This document shows positions 35,324 to 46,109 of a stretch of DNA of 64,000 bases, piece by piece. Source of the stretch: Eucommia ulmoides (lineage: Eukaryota > Streptophyta > Magnoliopsida > Garryales > Eucommiaceae); contig CM028325.1 in the NCBI GenBank assembly GCA_016647705.1, positions 25,071,566 through 25,135,565 on the forward strand. Reading direction: 5' to 3'. The notes beneath the pieces are model-generated. The model was not told the origin of the DNA, did not search any database, and saw only the letters and a program-made list of their open reading frames with translations. Every line of letters begins with the position of its first letter. Position 1 is the first letter of the stretch. Position numbers and translations under genes: made by a program.

Positions 35324-35465
35324 AATAATAATTCATGATCATTGATATTACAACCCTCCAAATGACTCATTTTTCCAAACAATACAAACAGTAATTATGA
35401 AGACTATTAAACACAAACAATTAACATTTTAATTGATTGAAAAATCATTCAAATATTTTAAATTT
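35324..35465. repeat. Repeat R1, second copy, right half
   Basis: It continues R1 from 'aataataattcatg' through 'attacaaccctcca' to 'caaatattttaaatt', matching 19435-19573. Confidence 0.8.
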
Positions 35466-36269
35466 TGTGCTATATTGTTATCTGATTATTTACCGTTTTT
35501 GAACTTGTGAAATTAATCCAATAATTCTGCGTAAAATCGTTTATGAAGTTTTTGATAATCTTTGTTGAAAATAGCATTTCTAAAGATAAGAAACTATTTA
35601 TGAGATTAGGTAATAATTGATTCTATGCTTATTCGATATAAATTCATAGTATTGTCTCACATACTTTAATTGATAAAACACTTCTATCATCTAGATCAAG
35701 ACATCAATTGAGTTTATATTGGCTTGCCTTGGTAGAAGCCCTTGTGAGAAGAAACTATAAAATCTTTTGTATTTGTGAGTTTGTATCTCAGATCTTAAGT
35801 GCAATTGATCTGGATAAAAGTGTGATTAAGTATAAATGGAACTTACTTAATCAGGGTTAATAAATGTTTGATTCTTATCTGGGAAAAGGATCAGGTTTGG
35901 TTTTAGTGGATTGAAGTCCATGAGAGAACTCAAAGAAGTAGAAGTAGGCACAAGTATCTTTCCAAACTACTATAAAATATCGTGTGTCAATTTCTCTTTC
36001 TCGTTCTCTTTGTGCGTATGCATCAATTATCACGTTTTCGTATATAATCAAGATAAAATTGATTATGAAAAATTTATTGATTTAAAATTTTAAACTACTC
36101 AATTCACAAGAGGATAGAGATAGAGTTAAGTAATCATATGTGACCCAAGGATTTTTATAGTAGTTCGGCAAAGATTTATTTGCTTATGTCTACTCATCCA
36201 AGCTCCTGTAGAGAGTTTTAATCCAGTAGTATCTGAATCTTCTTTCCTGGTGAAGAGCAAACCTTACAC

Positions 36270-36490
36270 TCTCATAAGATAAGGTACGTTTATATCTTAC
36301 TTCAATCTCTCATACAACAAGCTACGTTTAACCTTACTACTCTCTCACAAGGTGAGCTATGTTTATATCTTTCATCTTTCACTCTTTCACAAAATAAGGT
36401 AAGTTTATACTTTGCTACATTGTCTCACAATAAAAGTTACGTTTATGCCTTGCTACTCTCTCAAAATGTAAGCTACGTATATACCTTACT
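36270..36490. repeat. Minisatellite of 45-60 bp units
   Basis: Five or so degenerate units repeat 'ctctcacaaggtaagctac' then 'gtttataccttactact', at about 36270, 36315, 36350, 36400, 36440 and 36470. Confidence 0.6.
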
Positions 36491-38150
36491 ACTAGCTTAC
36501 CAAAGTTTGCACCCCTGGATTTCTTAATCCCTTTTCCTAGGCAGAGATCAAGCCTTCCTAAGGTTTATTCCCTTAGATTTCTTACTCTCAAACAAGCAAA
36601 TACAGCTAAAATAATTCATGGTACAAACTTAACAAATCTGTATTTACTCTTTAGATCATGGATATTCATTCTCCTAGATACATCCTCATAAGTTATTCCC
36701 TGTATAGATATAGCCAATATCTAGCCAAAATTTTCTCTTTTGGACTTCTTCATCTTTTGGCTCAAGGAGGTTTTACCTGTCATCCTTTTTACAAAGTTCT
36801 AACACAAAATATAGATATGATAGGTAAACTCTTGACAATTTTAGTTCAATAGATAGGTGACTTCAACTATAGGCTTTGTAATCTATCCCACAAAGCCTGA
36901 TAGGGCTTCTAAACACTCTCTTAAAGATGCATGTCAATAATAAGCCTTCTAGTGTTTATGCTCACATAAGAATTACACTTTATTTCACGAATATTCAATA
37001 TAGTGCAAAGTATAAACTAGATTGATGATAATCACATTATATTTTAATTTAATTTTCGTTCAACCCATTTCATATTGGTCATCGTAGATATAAGCTTTTG
37101 ACCATATTTATATTTCAATCACACAAGATAGATATAGCATGAAGAATATGGTGAATATGATCATTGTATAATTAAGAGCACATGAGATGACATGAGTACT
37201 TTATCAACTCTATAGCATTATGTTCATAGTACTCAATGAGCCTTTTTCAACAACAATCGATATGTGCAACTTTTTACAATCTCTTGGTCACTTTTACTCG
37301 GCGTAATATGTGGTACACATAAAATCATGTATAAGATGTAATCAAGTAAGTCCATATGATGTAACGAATCAATTCATCAATTAAGCTCAATATATAGCAA
37401 GTGTGACTCTTTTCAATATGAAGTTAAGACAATTTTTAAGATGATAATTAACTCTTAGAAAGTTCATTGAAAATGTCCAATTAGCTTATCTCTTGTTAGA
37501 TTAGTATACAAGGGATTTAAGATCTCGATGAGTAATTTAATCTTGTTAGCTGCGCCACTTCTTCCCGTATCTAATATGTCAAATCTAATAATTTCTTGAT
37601 ACTATAGAAAACACTTTTTAATTCTTTCATAAAAGCTCTTAGGTTTTCCAAAATGATAGATTTTAGTGTGTAAAGAAAATACTCTTGAAAATCTCAATGT
37701 AAAATCTCCAAACGTTTTATCATTAAGTCAATTTATATACTTTATGATCTAGAGATATAGATATAGATTGAGCCCGTAGTTGAGAAACCTCATTAGTATA
37801 AAATCAAATTGGAATGAGATTTAAAAATTTGGTTGATTTATGCTAGGAGACTATATATTGAGATATTTGGAGGAGACTGTCTAATTGGGAACAATGTTAT
37901 CGGATTGAAATTATCTTCGAGAAAATAAAAATTAGATTTCAAAATAAAAATAAAAATTACTTGGTAGTATGTTCTAGATGTCAAATCGGGCACACCACCA
38001 ACCTTATGTGTTTGAAGTCGATAGAACTTAGTTTTCGAAGATCGAATCGACGACCAACTCGAATAGCTCGATCATCCTTTGTGTCATCCCAAATTTTGAT
38101 AATTTTGATGCAAAAATGAGCTCCAACAGCTTGATTATCATCTGTGTCAT

Positions 38151-38219
38151 TTTAGCACAGCTGCTCTGCTCATGCCATATTTAGCACAGCTGCTCTGCTC
38201 ATGCCATATTTAGCACAGA
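38151..38219. repeat. 29-bp tandem duplication
   Basis: Two perfect 29-bp units, 38151-38179 and 38180-38208, containing cagctgctctgctcatgcc, followed by the start of a third. Confidence 0.95.
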
Positions 38220-39021
38220 CAATACTCTGTGCCATATTTGAATGAAAGTTTAATTAGAATTAGATTTAATTAGGGTTGAGTTAACTTGAGTTATTTTAAG
38301 ATTGTAATTTTATTTTAAATTTAATGTATTGCTATAATTAATTTAAACTAAAAAAAATACATAATATTAAATATTTTAAAGTTCATTTTTAATTTTATTT
38401 TAATACAAAAATATATTTAAAACTACAGTTAATTCTAAATTAATTTTAATTTTACTTTTTAATATAAAAATACTTTTAAAAAAATAGCATACCGATTTTT
38501 CCATATTTGTTAAAATACTCACTCTAAATTAAGTGTATCATAGTTTTATTCATGTGTTATATTTGATAAATAGCACATCTAACTGTTGGAGAAGCTCTTA
38601 GTTCCGAACTCGTACAACATAGCTCTCACTGGTCAGATTAGGGTTTAAACGGCATCGGAGACCCACACTGTTGTCTGCGGAGAATATAGTTTGCGCATTC
38701 AAAGGGAATCAATAGAAATCCAGAAGTTGGCCGTTGGTTTGATACCTAGAAACATTTTTGTTGCCACTCAGCACATCATTACATCCAAAGCATCAATAAT
38801 AGAACCATTTTTGTGCAACTGCAGCAATTTCTTGTCCTAACATTCAAAGTATATTCAGTCAATTCAGTAGCAAGAGATCATTAAAAAAAAAAATCATTAC
38901 TAAATAATCTATCATCCGAAGAATTGGGAATACATAAACATGTTTGGTGTGATCCATATGCTTCCGTTAACAAATACCACATATCATTAGCCTTAATTTC
39001 TAGGAAATCAAAAAACCTTTA

Positions 39022-39132
39022 GGTAGTGTTTGGAAGCACAGAATTGGTGAAAAGAATACATGTAAAAAAACAAAAACAAAACATGGGTAATAAACCATTT
39101 ATAATTTCAATTATGTGCAACCAAACACTACC
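39022..39132. mobile_element. Small Tourist-like MITE, 111 bp
   Basis: Perfect 12-bp terminal inverted repeats ggtagtgtttgg / ccaaacactacc. Flanking trinucleotides are tta and tca, close to the TTA duplication of PIF/Harbinger elements. Confidence 0.75.
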
Positions 39133-39434
39133 TCAACCAACTTGTCTGAATTTAGATTTTGGTGAAGCAATCTTTGTCAAGAACGACAAAAAAACAAGTC
39201 TATTTTCTTCTGTGGCGAGTCCCAACATCTTGGCTGAGCCAAACCCTACACCAATTAAGTCGTGTTTTGGTCCTCAGCCTCATAATGCGGATCATAGCTC
39301 CCTCGTAGTCCAATCAAGTCGTTCTGCCTCTGCATTTGCTGTTTTTCTATGAAAATAACCACATTTCATTAGCAAATCATAAATATATATATAAATAAAT
39401 AATTATGATCACCTTCCCCTCCTCCCTCACATAG

Positions 39435-39472
<38 letters not shown>

Positions 39473-39639
39473 AGCAATATAACAATATCCCCAAAAAGAT
39501 GACGTGTAACCTTAACACTACGTTTGGATTGGTGGGAAGAGGCTGGGGGGGATGGAAGGAATATAAGAAGTGACGCGTAACCTTAACACTAGCTATATGA
39601 CTAATTCAATTACTATTTTACTCTCATTAGTTTATTTTT

Positions 39640-39873
39640 GGGTTAATTAAATTTTACCTCTCTGTAGTTTGATCGATTTGCACTTATCCCCCTATAGTTT
39701 GAAAATCGCCACTTACCCCTCTGCGATTAGATTTTCAAACCACTTACTCACCTGATATAAGGGGATAAGTGCAACAAATATCTGACCACAGGGGGGTAAG
39801 TGGCGATTTCCAAGTCACAGGAGGATAAAGTGTAAATTGATCAAACCACAGAGGGATAAAGTGTTATTAACCC
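39640..39873. mobile_element. Fold-back MITE, 234 bp, 9-bp target duplication
   Basis: Ends gggttaat / attaaccc. The two arms pair over most of their length ('tgtagtttgatcgatttgca' left; 'tgtggtttgatcaatttaca' in the inverted right arm; 'atcgccacttacccc' in both). Flanks tttattttt (39631-39639) and tttatttta (39874-39882) match at 8 of 9 bases. A 9-bp duplication suits a MULE-derived MITE. Confidence 0.8.
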
Positions 39874-41508
39874 TTTATTTTATTACAAACATACCTTTCA
39901 TTAATCTTCTAGATACATCTAAATAAAGGGTACAACAATCATATTACACGATGAAGAGTGAATCCATTCAATATATCAGTCACCAATGAAAGAAACGCAA
40001 TCCTCTCTCCATTCCCCTCTCCATCAAAATGATGTATAAGAGAGAAAAGAAGATAAGAAAATAGTGCACGAGTACAAGATACCATTCAAAGGAAAAGCAA
40101 AGCCACAATGGATCAGGGGCCGAGAGAAAGCACATATTGGGGTCGGGCGGGTGGCGGCGCCCTAATTTTTAAATTGAGTTATATTAGTCCCTTGGTCATT
40201 TATATTATTAAATATTGCCCCTTAATAATTAATCTAATATAAAGTGTGCCCCTGCTCATTTATAATTTCATTTTTCATTTAATTATCAAAGTTTTATAAT
40301 TAAAAATAGAATTTTTTAAGTTAACACCCAATATTAACTAACATATTAAAATGGACCCCGAAGGACAATACCCGTACCATCTTAATCCCATTGATTTATT
40401 TATTTTTTAATAAAAAATTATTTTAACAAAACACACACGCGCGCTTGGATGATGAAGAAGAGCACATCCTACAAGGTCAAAATGAAAACAATAACACAAC
40501 TTAAAAAAATAAAATCATTTGCTCGAATAATATGAGTGTTAAAAATAGAAGGGTTTTGGTTGATTCAATTTTTCATTTTTATTCTTATTGCCCTAAGTTG
40601 CAAAATACTTCATTGTCAAATGGGTACTTCGATTCGGTGGAGATCAAATATTGTGGTGGCAAGTGTTTCTTGGCAGCGATCAAATGTTGAGATGGCAAGT
40701 TGCAAAATACTCCATTGTCAAATGTTTCTTGGCAAGTGTTGAGACGGAATTTTACGACAGCGACATCTAATTATAAATAATTGTTGTGCTTTTTATGATT
40801 AAATATTTGTTGCCTAGTTTTTATTCTTAATACGAACGTCGATATGTGATATAAAAGTTACTCCATCATCGATAAATGAAATAAAAATTACTGCATAGTA
40901 GTAATTATCTCAATGTGGTTTAATTTTGCAAATATTATTGTGCAACAAATATTTGGAAACTCGGTGTAGACATTTTGTAATATGGTTCAAAATATTATTG
41001 TGCAGAAAATATCAATAGAAGATGGATTTTTGCATAAATCATAATAAATAAGGGCAATTTTACGATTGGGCCTTGCACCCATATAAAAAAAAAAAAAAGC
41101 ATTAAAAATAATAATTTTTAAATAATTATTTTACTATTTTTTACAAAATAAAACTAAGGTTCATAAATTTATTTTTAATTTTTTTTTTTTTTTTTAGGGT
41201 CAAAACTAATCTACATGGTTGACGGGGAGCATGGATCATTTGATTCATTGATTGGCCATTGCCCAAGCTAAACACAAAAGAAAAAACTTGAGAGAAAAAA
41301 ACGAACTGGAACTGGAACTGGAACTACTGAACCAACAAAGGCAATGGAAAATAATTAGGACACGATTTTAGTAAATTGGATAAGACCTTATAATTTTCAA
41401 GTACTTAATTTTCAGTTTTATCAAACGGACCTTAATTTTGTTTTGATAACACACTTCCATAGAAGAACATTCATTGAAATCATCTACATAATGCATTTCA
41501 GGCAAATC

Positions 41509-41888
41509 TCAGGGTTCCAAAGCACTACCATCAGTCCTTGGAGTCTGATCATGTGGAGATTGTGTATTTTCTTCTTTTGGTGATTCGATTCTTCTCTCCT
41601 TTTCTGATTCAACACTATTTGATGCCACAAGGTGTTGCTTCCTTCTTGTTCTAGAACGTCTATTCTGGAACCAATAAGCAACATTTGTTTCAGTAATTTG
41701 TCCATGCTGAGACAGTTCTGAGGTTATCTCTTTGATCCTCAGCTTGCCTGGTTTTCGATCCCCTTGTTCGAAAATGAGCTCAAGAATCTGGAGTTGCAAT
41801 TGAGTTGGAATCCACCGTTGTCTGCCAACTAATTTATGGCCACCAGGTGTCACTGAAGGATCATAGTACATATTCCCAAACCGGACTC
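41509..41888 (-). CDS. WOX13-clade homeobox exon (partial gene, possibly a pseudogene)
   Basis: On the minus strand an acceptor TTTTTCAG|GA (AG at 41890-41889) opens an exon that reads [19 protein letters not shown], then the homeodomain beginning [19 protein letters not shown] and ending [19 protein letters not shown], and stops at 41511-41509 after a short acidic tail. The GHKL-x-RQRW lead-in and [14 protein letters not shown] helix match the ancient WOX13 clade of plant WUSCHEL-related transcription factors. The homeodomain carries the extra loop residues of WOX proteins. Differences from usual WOX13 are NVAYW for NVYNW, KPGKLR for TPSKQK, and a truncated C-terminus. The upstream exon expected to encode the N-terminal region is not seen to the right, where LTR and hAT sequence begins at 42095. 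It may therefore be an orphan exon, though the frame is open. Confidence 0.72.
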
Positions 41889-42094
41889 CTGAAAAAGATG
41901 TAAATCATGATTTAAGTTAAAAATAAACAAAAGAAAAAGAAGATCTTAATAATTGACATGATTAATGATCTTAGACATAATCATGAATTAATAAGCTTGA
42001 TCTGCATCTTAAGGACATAATAATCATGATTAATTCACACCCTAATAATTAGTAATCTCGGAGGTTTGTATCGACAATCAATTTCATTCATCTG

Positions 42095-42312
42095 TGTTGG
42101 GAATATTTAATTTTTCCTTTTAATATTTTTCCTTTCTTAGACAGTTATTACAGGTGGCGTTCACCAATAGAATTTAGTCTTTCATTCTTCATTATTGTGG
42201 GTTATTTTTTATTTCCTTCTTTAGTCTACTAGGTCTATAAATTCTTAGTCTAGAATACCTCAATAATATACAAGTAAAAAATTTTGCCCTATATTTTTTT
42301 TGGTATCCAGAG
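42095..42312 (+). mobile_element. LTR fragment with adjoining primer site (copia-type, inferred)
   Basis: It starts tgttgggaatatt and ends in T-rich DNA directly followed by tggtatccagagc (42301-42312), a Met-tRNA primer-site-like sequence. No coding follows; hAT sequence begins at 42313. It marks a truncated LTR element. Confidence 0.55.
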
Positions 42313-43640
42313 CAAGATTTTAAATCGCAATATCAGATTACGTAATGGTCACAGTCGCAGTGTAACGGTATCGGGAGTATCAATCTGTCCATAATAAGAA
42401 TCGACCGTAACGGTCGTAAATTTTTTAAAATCACCAGAAAATCCTAAAAAACTCAACAAGTGTAATTTTTCTACTCATTTAATCATTAATAAACGCATTC
42501 CAATAAATATTATTACATTTAACTATATATATAACACATTAAAAATACCAAAAAAACAAAAAATAGAAATTAGGAACTATCGGACTGAACAATCTTAAAT
42601 GAATAAAAGAATGCATAACATTTAATTAAAAATATGTTACACAATCATGATAGAAGAGTGAATTGTACATCATATCACAACATTACACTAAATAGTCAAT
42701 ACCAAAAAGAATTGCGTGAAGGCTCTTCATAGTCGGCATTGGCATAATCACCTCTCATTTTGTTCTGTATCATCATATCTACCTAAGTAAAGGTGCGATA
42801 ATCATAAATGGTGTTGCCACAACCACTAGATTCGCCTCTTTGTACGTAGCTACCAAAACTAATAGAATCCAAGCTCTCTTGATGTTGAGGGACACTGTAT
42901 TGGTAAGTAGGTGGTGGTGCATATAAGTATACAGTAACAGGAGGTTGTGGGTATCCTAAAGAACCCATACCGATATAATGTGGCGGCGATAGATAAATGT
43001 GATGTGGTTGTGAAAATTAATCCGAGGGATAAAGATAAGGATATGGTGGTGGTTGAGGCCAATGATGATAACTATCGCCTTGATATCCATATCCTCCGAC
43101 TCCAACTCCAAGTTGACCAAAATGGTTTGTCACGTCATCAGTCAATGAAATTTAAGGATTTGAATAATCCCCTTGATCCAATCACACCACTAGAGATAAA
43201 ATGTCTCTGTGGCTCACAAATATCCCCAACTTCCATACCGCTTGCAAATCCAGTCATTCCTACCTCTCCACGATATGGCGATCTACTATTGTCTCCTCCA
43301 CCACCATGTTCACGTTGAGGTGCTTGGCTACTAGCGATAGCGACATGTTGCTTATCATCACTTAAGTCTAACCAATTCGAATTGTCTTGATCATCTAACA
43401 ATTATTCTTCTCTCTCTTGGATCTTCTTCTTCAAATATATCATTAAGTTCGTAGAGTTGAAATTCTCTTTAATATTACGTTGGCTTCTTCTTATGGCATT
43501 GTCTTATTTTCAGCCTCATATTATAAGCCACATAAACAAACTTATTCAGTTTTTTATAAGTCAAATGATTTCTCATCTTTGTATATATCAAACTGAATGT
43601 GTTCTAATTACGCTCGTAATTAGAAGATGTTTGGCTCAAA
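42313..43640 (-). mobile_element. hAT transposon copy A, 3' half of transposase (degenerate)
   Basis: Minus strand. The terminal caagattttaaatcgc at 42313 corresponds to the inverted end of copy B. Sub-terminal 'gtaacgg' repeats lie at 42340-42420. The coding part is a hAT dimerisation region (about 43440-43640, in broken frames: NRLTYK, NKLVYVAYNMRLK), then a tail with GGGGDNSRSPYRGEVGMTGF (about 43220-43290) and SVPQHQESLDSISFGSYVQR, GNTIYDYRTF (42783-42968). Several stops interrupt it. The 5' part is missing and copy B starts head to head near 43,690. Confidence 0.75.
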
Positions 43641-43914
43641 CAGGCTTGAAAAAAAAATTATGCATAACAGTTAGTCAGTTTGTGCCATACACACATTTCT
43701 AGTCAAATGTTGTTACGTCGCCATGGTTTGAGCCAATGTTGGATGACCAGGGAGATTGAGAAAGGAGCGAAAGCCCTTACTCATTATAAGGTCAATTTTT
43801 ATTTTTATTTTGGTTACAACTTACAAATTTACAATACAAACTTAATAAGTTCAATGTATTTTAATAAAGTTATTAGTATATTTTTTGTGGTTCCTAATAG
43901 GTGATTGAAGTTTT

Positions 43915-45231
43915 TTTGTCGAGAGAATGCGAAGCATTAAGAAAATTGATTGAATCTCATAAACCAAGTTGGCAAAAGAGGCGTTACAATCATGCGTGAT
44001 GGATTGTTAGGACATACTCAAAAGCACGTCATCAATTTTCTAATTTATAGCAAACAAGAGTGTATTCCACAAATCAATGGATGCCTCCAATGTTGTTAGC
44101 AAAACATCGAATATTATTTTGGTCTAATGGACAGAGCAGTGAATGAAATTGGTGAAAAATATATGGTCCAAATTGTGACTTATAATGAGTCTGCAATGAA
44201 GGCGGCAAGTGGAAAACTTATATTGGAAAGGCCAAATTTATATTGGACAGCTTATACTGCACATTGCATTGATTTGATACTGCATTATATTGGAGAGAGA
44301 ACAAATGTTTAGAAGATCTTAGATGATGCAAGGAAAATCACATGCTTCATTTACAACTCTACTAGGGTTCTCGATTATATGAAGCGATTCACCGAAGGGA
44401 GAGAGCTACTACGCATTATATGCTGGAAAGCATTGTGAGGTATAAGAGTGCCTTACAAGAAATATTTAATTATGATGAGTGAAAAAATACATAATAGGCG
44501 AAAAAGAAGCGTGCGATAATAGTAAGCAAGATTGTGAATGATAATTTTTTTTGGGAAAAATGGAAGTGCAAGACCCACAAGTGAAGGAGCTTAGAATTGT
44601 TGATGACCATGAGAATCCTATTGTGGGATTTATATATGAAACCGTGCATAGAGTAAGGATGTCTATTCAACAAAATCATCGTCACTTCAGAGAATATTGA
44701 AATATAATTGACAAAAGATGGTAATTCCGATTACACCCGCAGTTGGTAAGTAATTATTTCAAAATTCAAACTTAATATATAAATATATAATATGTGCTTA
44801 TCCTTTTCAATTCATGTAGGATAGTTTTTAAGCCTCCAGTATGAACTCGGTAGTAAACTTTCTGATCATGAAGAAGTCATAGATGAGATTATTCAAAGAT
44901 TGGAACCAAGTAAAAAATAAATTCAAGTTATTAATCAAGTTACTTATTTTTATTTTTTTTTATATCAAGTGACAAGTTACCAAGTTTTCTATGTTTGTGG
45001 ATATCTGACTTGTTACTTTTTAAGTACAATTTACGTTGTTTCGTGACAAGCAAGATCCTTTTGAGATTGTATTGACTCAGCGAGCAATTATGCATAAAAA
45101 TCCAGGTAAAGAGAAATAAGCAATAAGCTACTAAATAATGAACAATTCAGATTCAATGTTCATATTGTTTTAATTCATGTTCTTTTCTTATACAGTTGAA
45201 TGGTGGATCCACTATGGTATATGTCACAGGG
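43915..45231 (+). pseudogene. hAT transposase, DUF659 region (copy B, 5' part)
   Basis: Frames read RECEALRKLIESHKPSWQKR, then VINFLIYS, RAVNEIGEKYMVQIVTYNES, KLILERPNLYWTAYTAHCID, ILDDARKITCFIYNSTRVLD, then (after probable introns near 44752-44818 and 45103-45195) SLQYELGSKLSDHEEVIDEI and VEWWIHYG. The AHCID motif and surrounding order match the DUF659 block of plant hAT transposases. Stops and frameshifts make it inactive. Confidence 0.8.
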
Positions 45232-46089
45232 TTAAAATTTTCGACACCAATTTTAAACCATGTGATGACCTGATCGTTAGCACAATCAGTCAGCCACGCT
45301 CCTGCAACGTTTTCACAGAACAGAATATACCAACACAAGACAGAATGAACGCACCCACACACAGGCACCACCGAATTACAGATAAACACCCAACCTTGTA
45401 TTCAAAACTCAGGAACAAGGAACCACAGTCTTACAAATCGGTATAAAAACATAGGAACAAATCCTCTAACCAAAAGTCAGACTATTCTACAGCTATTTAT
45501 AGAGAATAAGTGCAGTTAACATTCCTAACTGCATAGGCAACAGTTTGACACCTGTCAAGACCACAAATGGGCAGTTTTCCTACCCAATCTGTATGGAACT
45601 GCTCCAATAACTGCTCTATCCTTCCAGAAACATGCACTCCACGAGCTAAGTCCTCAGCTCACTGTTTCTGTATAGTGTCCGTTGTGTCTACGTGCTGCAT
45701 ACTCACCGTTTTGTTCTCTGAAACATGCCAACGGATGTCGACGCCTCGTCATACCGTCTGCTGCCCAGAACGTGTCTCTGCGCCCACGTTCCGTCACATT
45801 CGCTTGGCCTCGTGCACAAGCTACCCACGTGAATGCCGATCCTAGCGTTGCGCCTAGGATCACCGTACCTCGTCTTGGCGTGCCCGGTGTTTGAACACCC
45901 CGTCCAGTAACGCCTTGGTGCCGCGCATGCCAACGCATGCTAATGCCTTTTGTCTGCCTCCACATTGTCATCCAGCAGCACTCCTGTTTAGCCAAGTCAA
46001 CCTGGTCCGGTTAACCTGGCAGGGACGTTAGCTTAGATATGGCACCAGAATCTAACCCAACGTCCTGCTCCGATCTCAAGGGTCTAACA
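45232..46089 (-). repeat. 3' LTR of the minus-strand chromovirus, 858 bp
   Basis: On the minus strand it begins TGTTAGACCCTT and ends CCCTGTGACA. A TATA-like ctctataaatagctg lies at about 45,492-45,506. It is related to the 1317-bp solo LTR at 56482-57798, clearest over the last 100 bp ('ctgactgattgtgc', 'ggtttaaaattggt', 'gaaaattttaac'). Confidence 0.88.
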
Positions 46090-46109
46090 AACCACCCCCA
46101 CCAGAAGAG

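Larger units (their letters stand above)
35466..38640. other. Gene-free repeat-bearing DNA
   Basis: No supported gene. It includes retrotransposon-like non-coding phrases (35700-36100), a minisatellite at 36270-36490, a 70-bp copy of PIG-H upstream DNA at 37764-37830, and a 29-bp tandem duplication at 38151-38208. Confidence 0.4.
38641..41508. other. Gene-free DNA upstream/downstream of WOX fragment, with MITEs
   Basis: No supported gene. Holds two MITEs (39022-39132, 39640-39873), a TA microsatellite (39438-39470) and a phrase repeated at about 40592 and 40699 (gttgcaaaatactycattgt). Confidence 0.4.

Noticed and set aside
38640..39360. Possible non-coding RNA or gene end near 'tcagattagggtttaaac'
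   Set aside because: No splice structure, frame or promoter could be supported.
45567..45995. Overlapping frames on both strands
   Set aside because: Inside the LTR of the minus-strand chromovirus; overlapping open frames on both strands reflect base composition.
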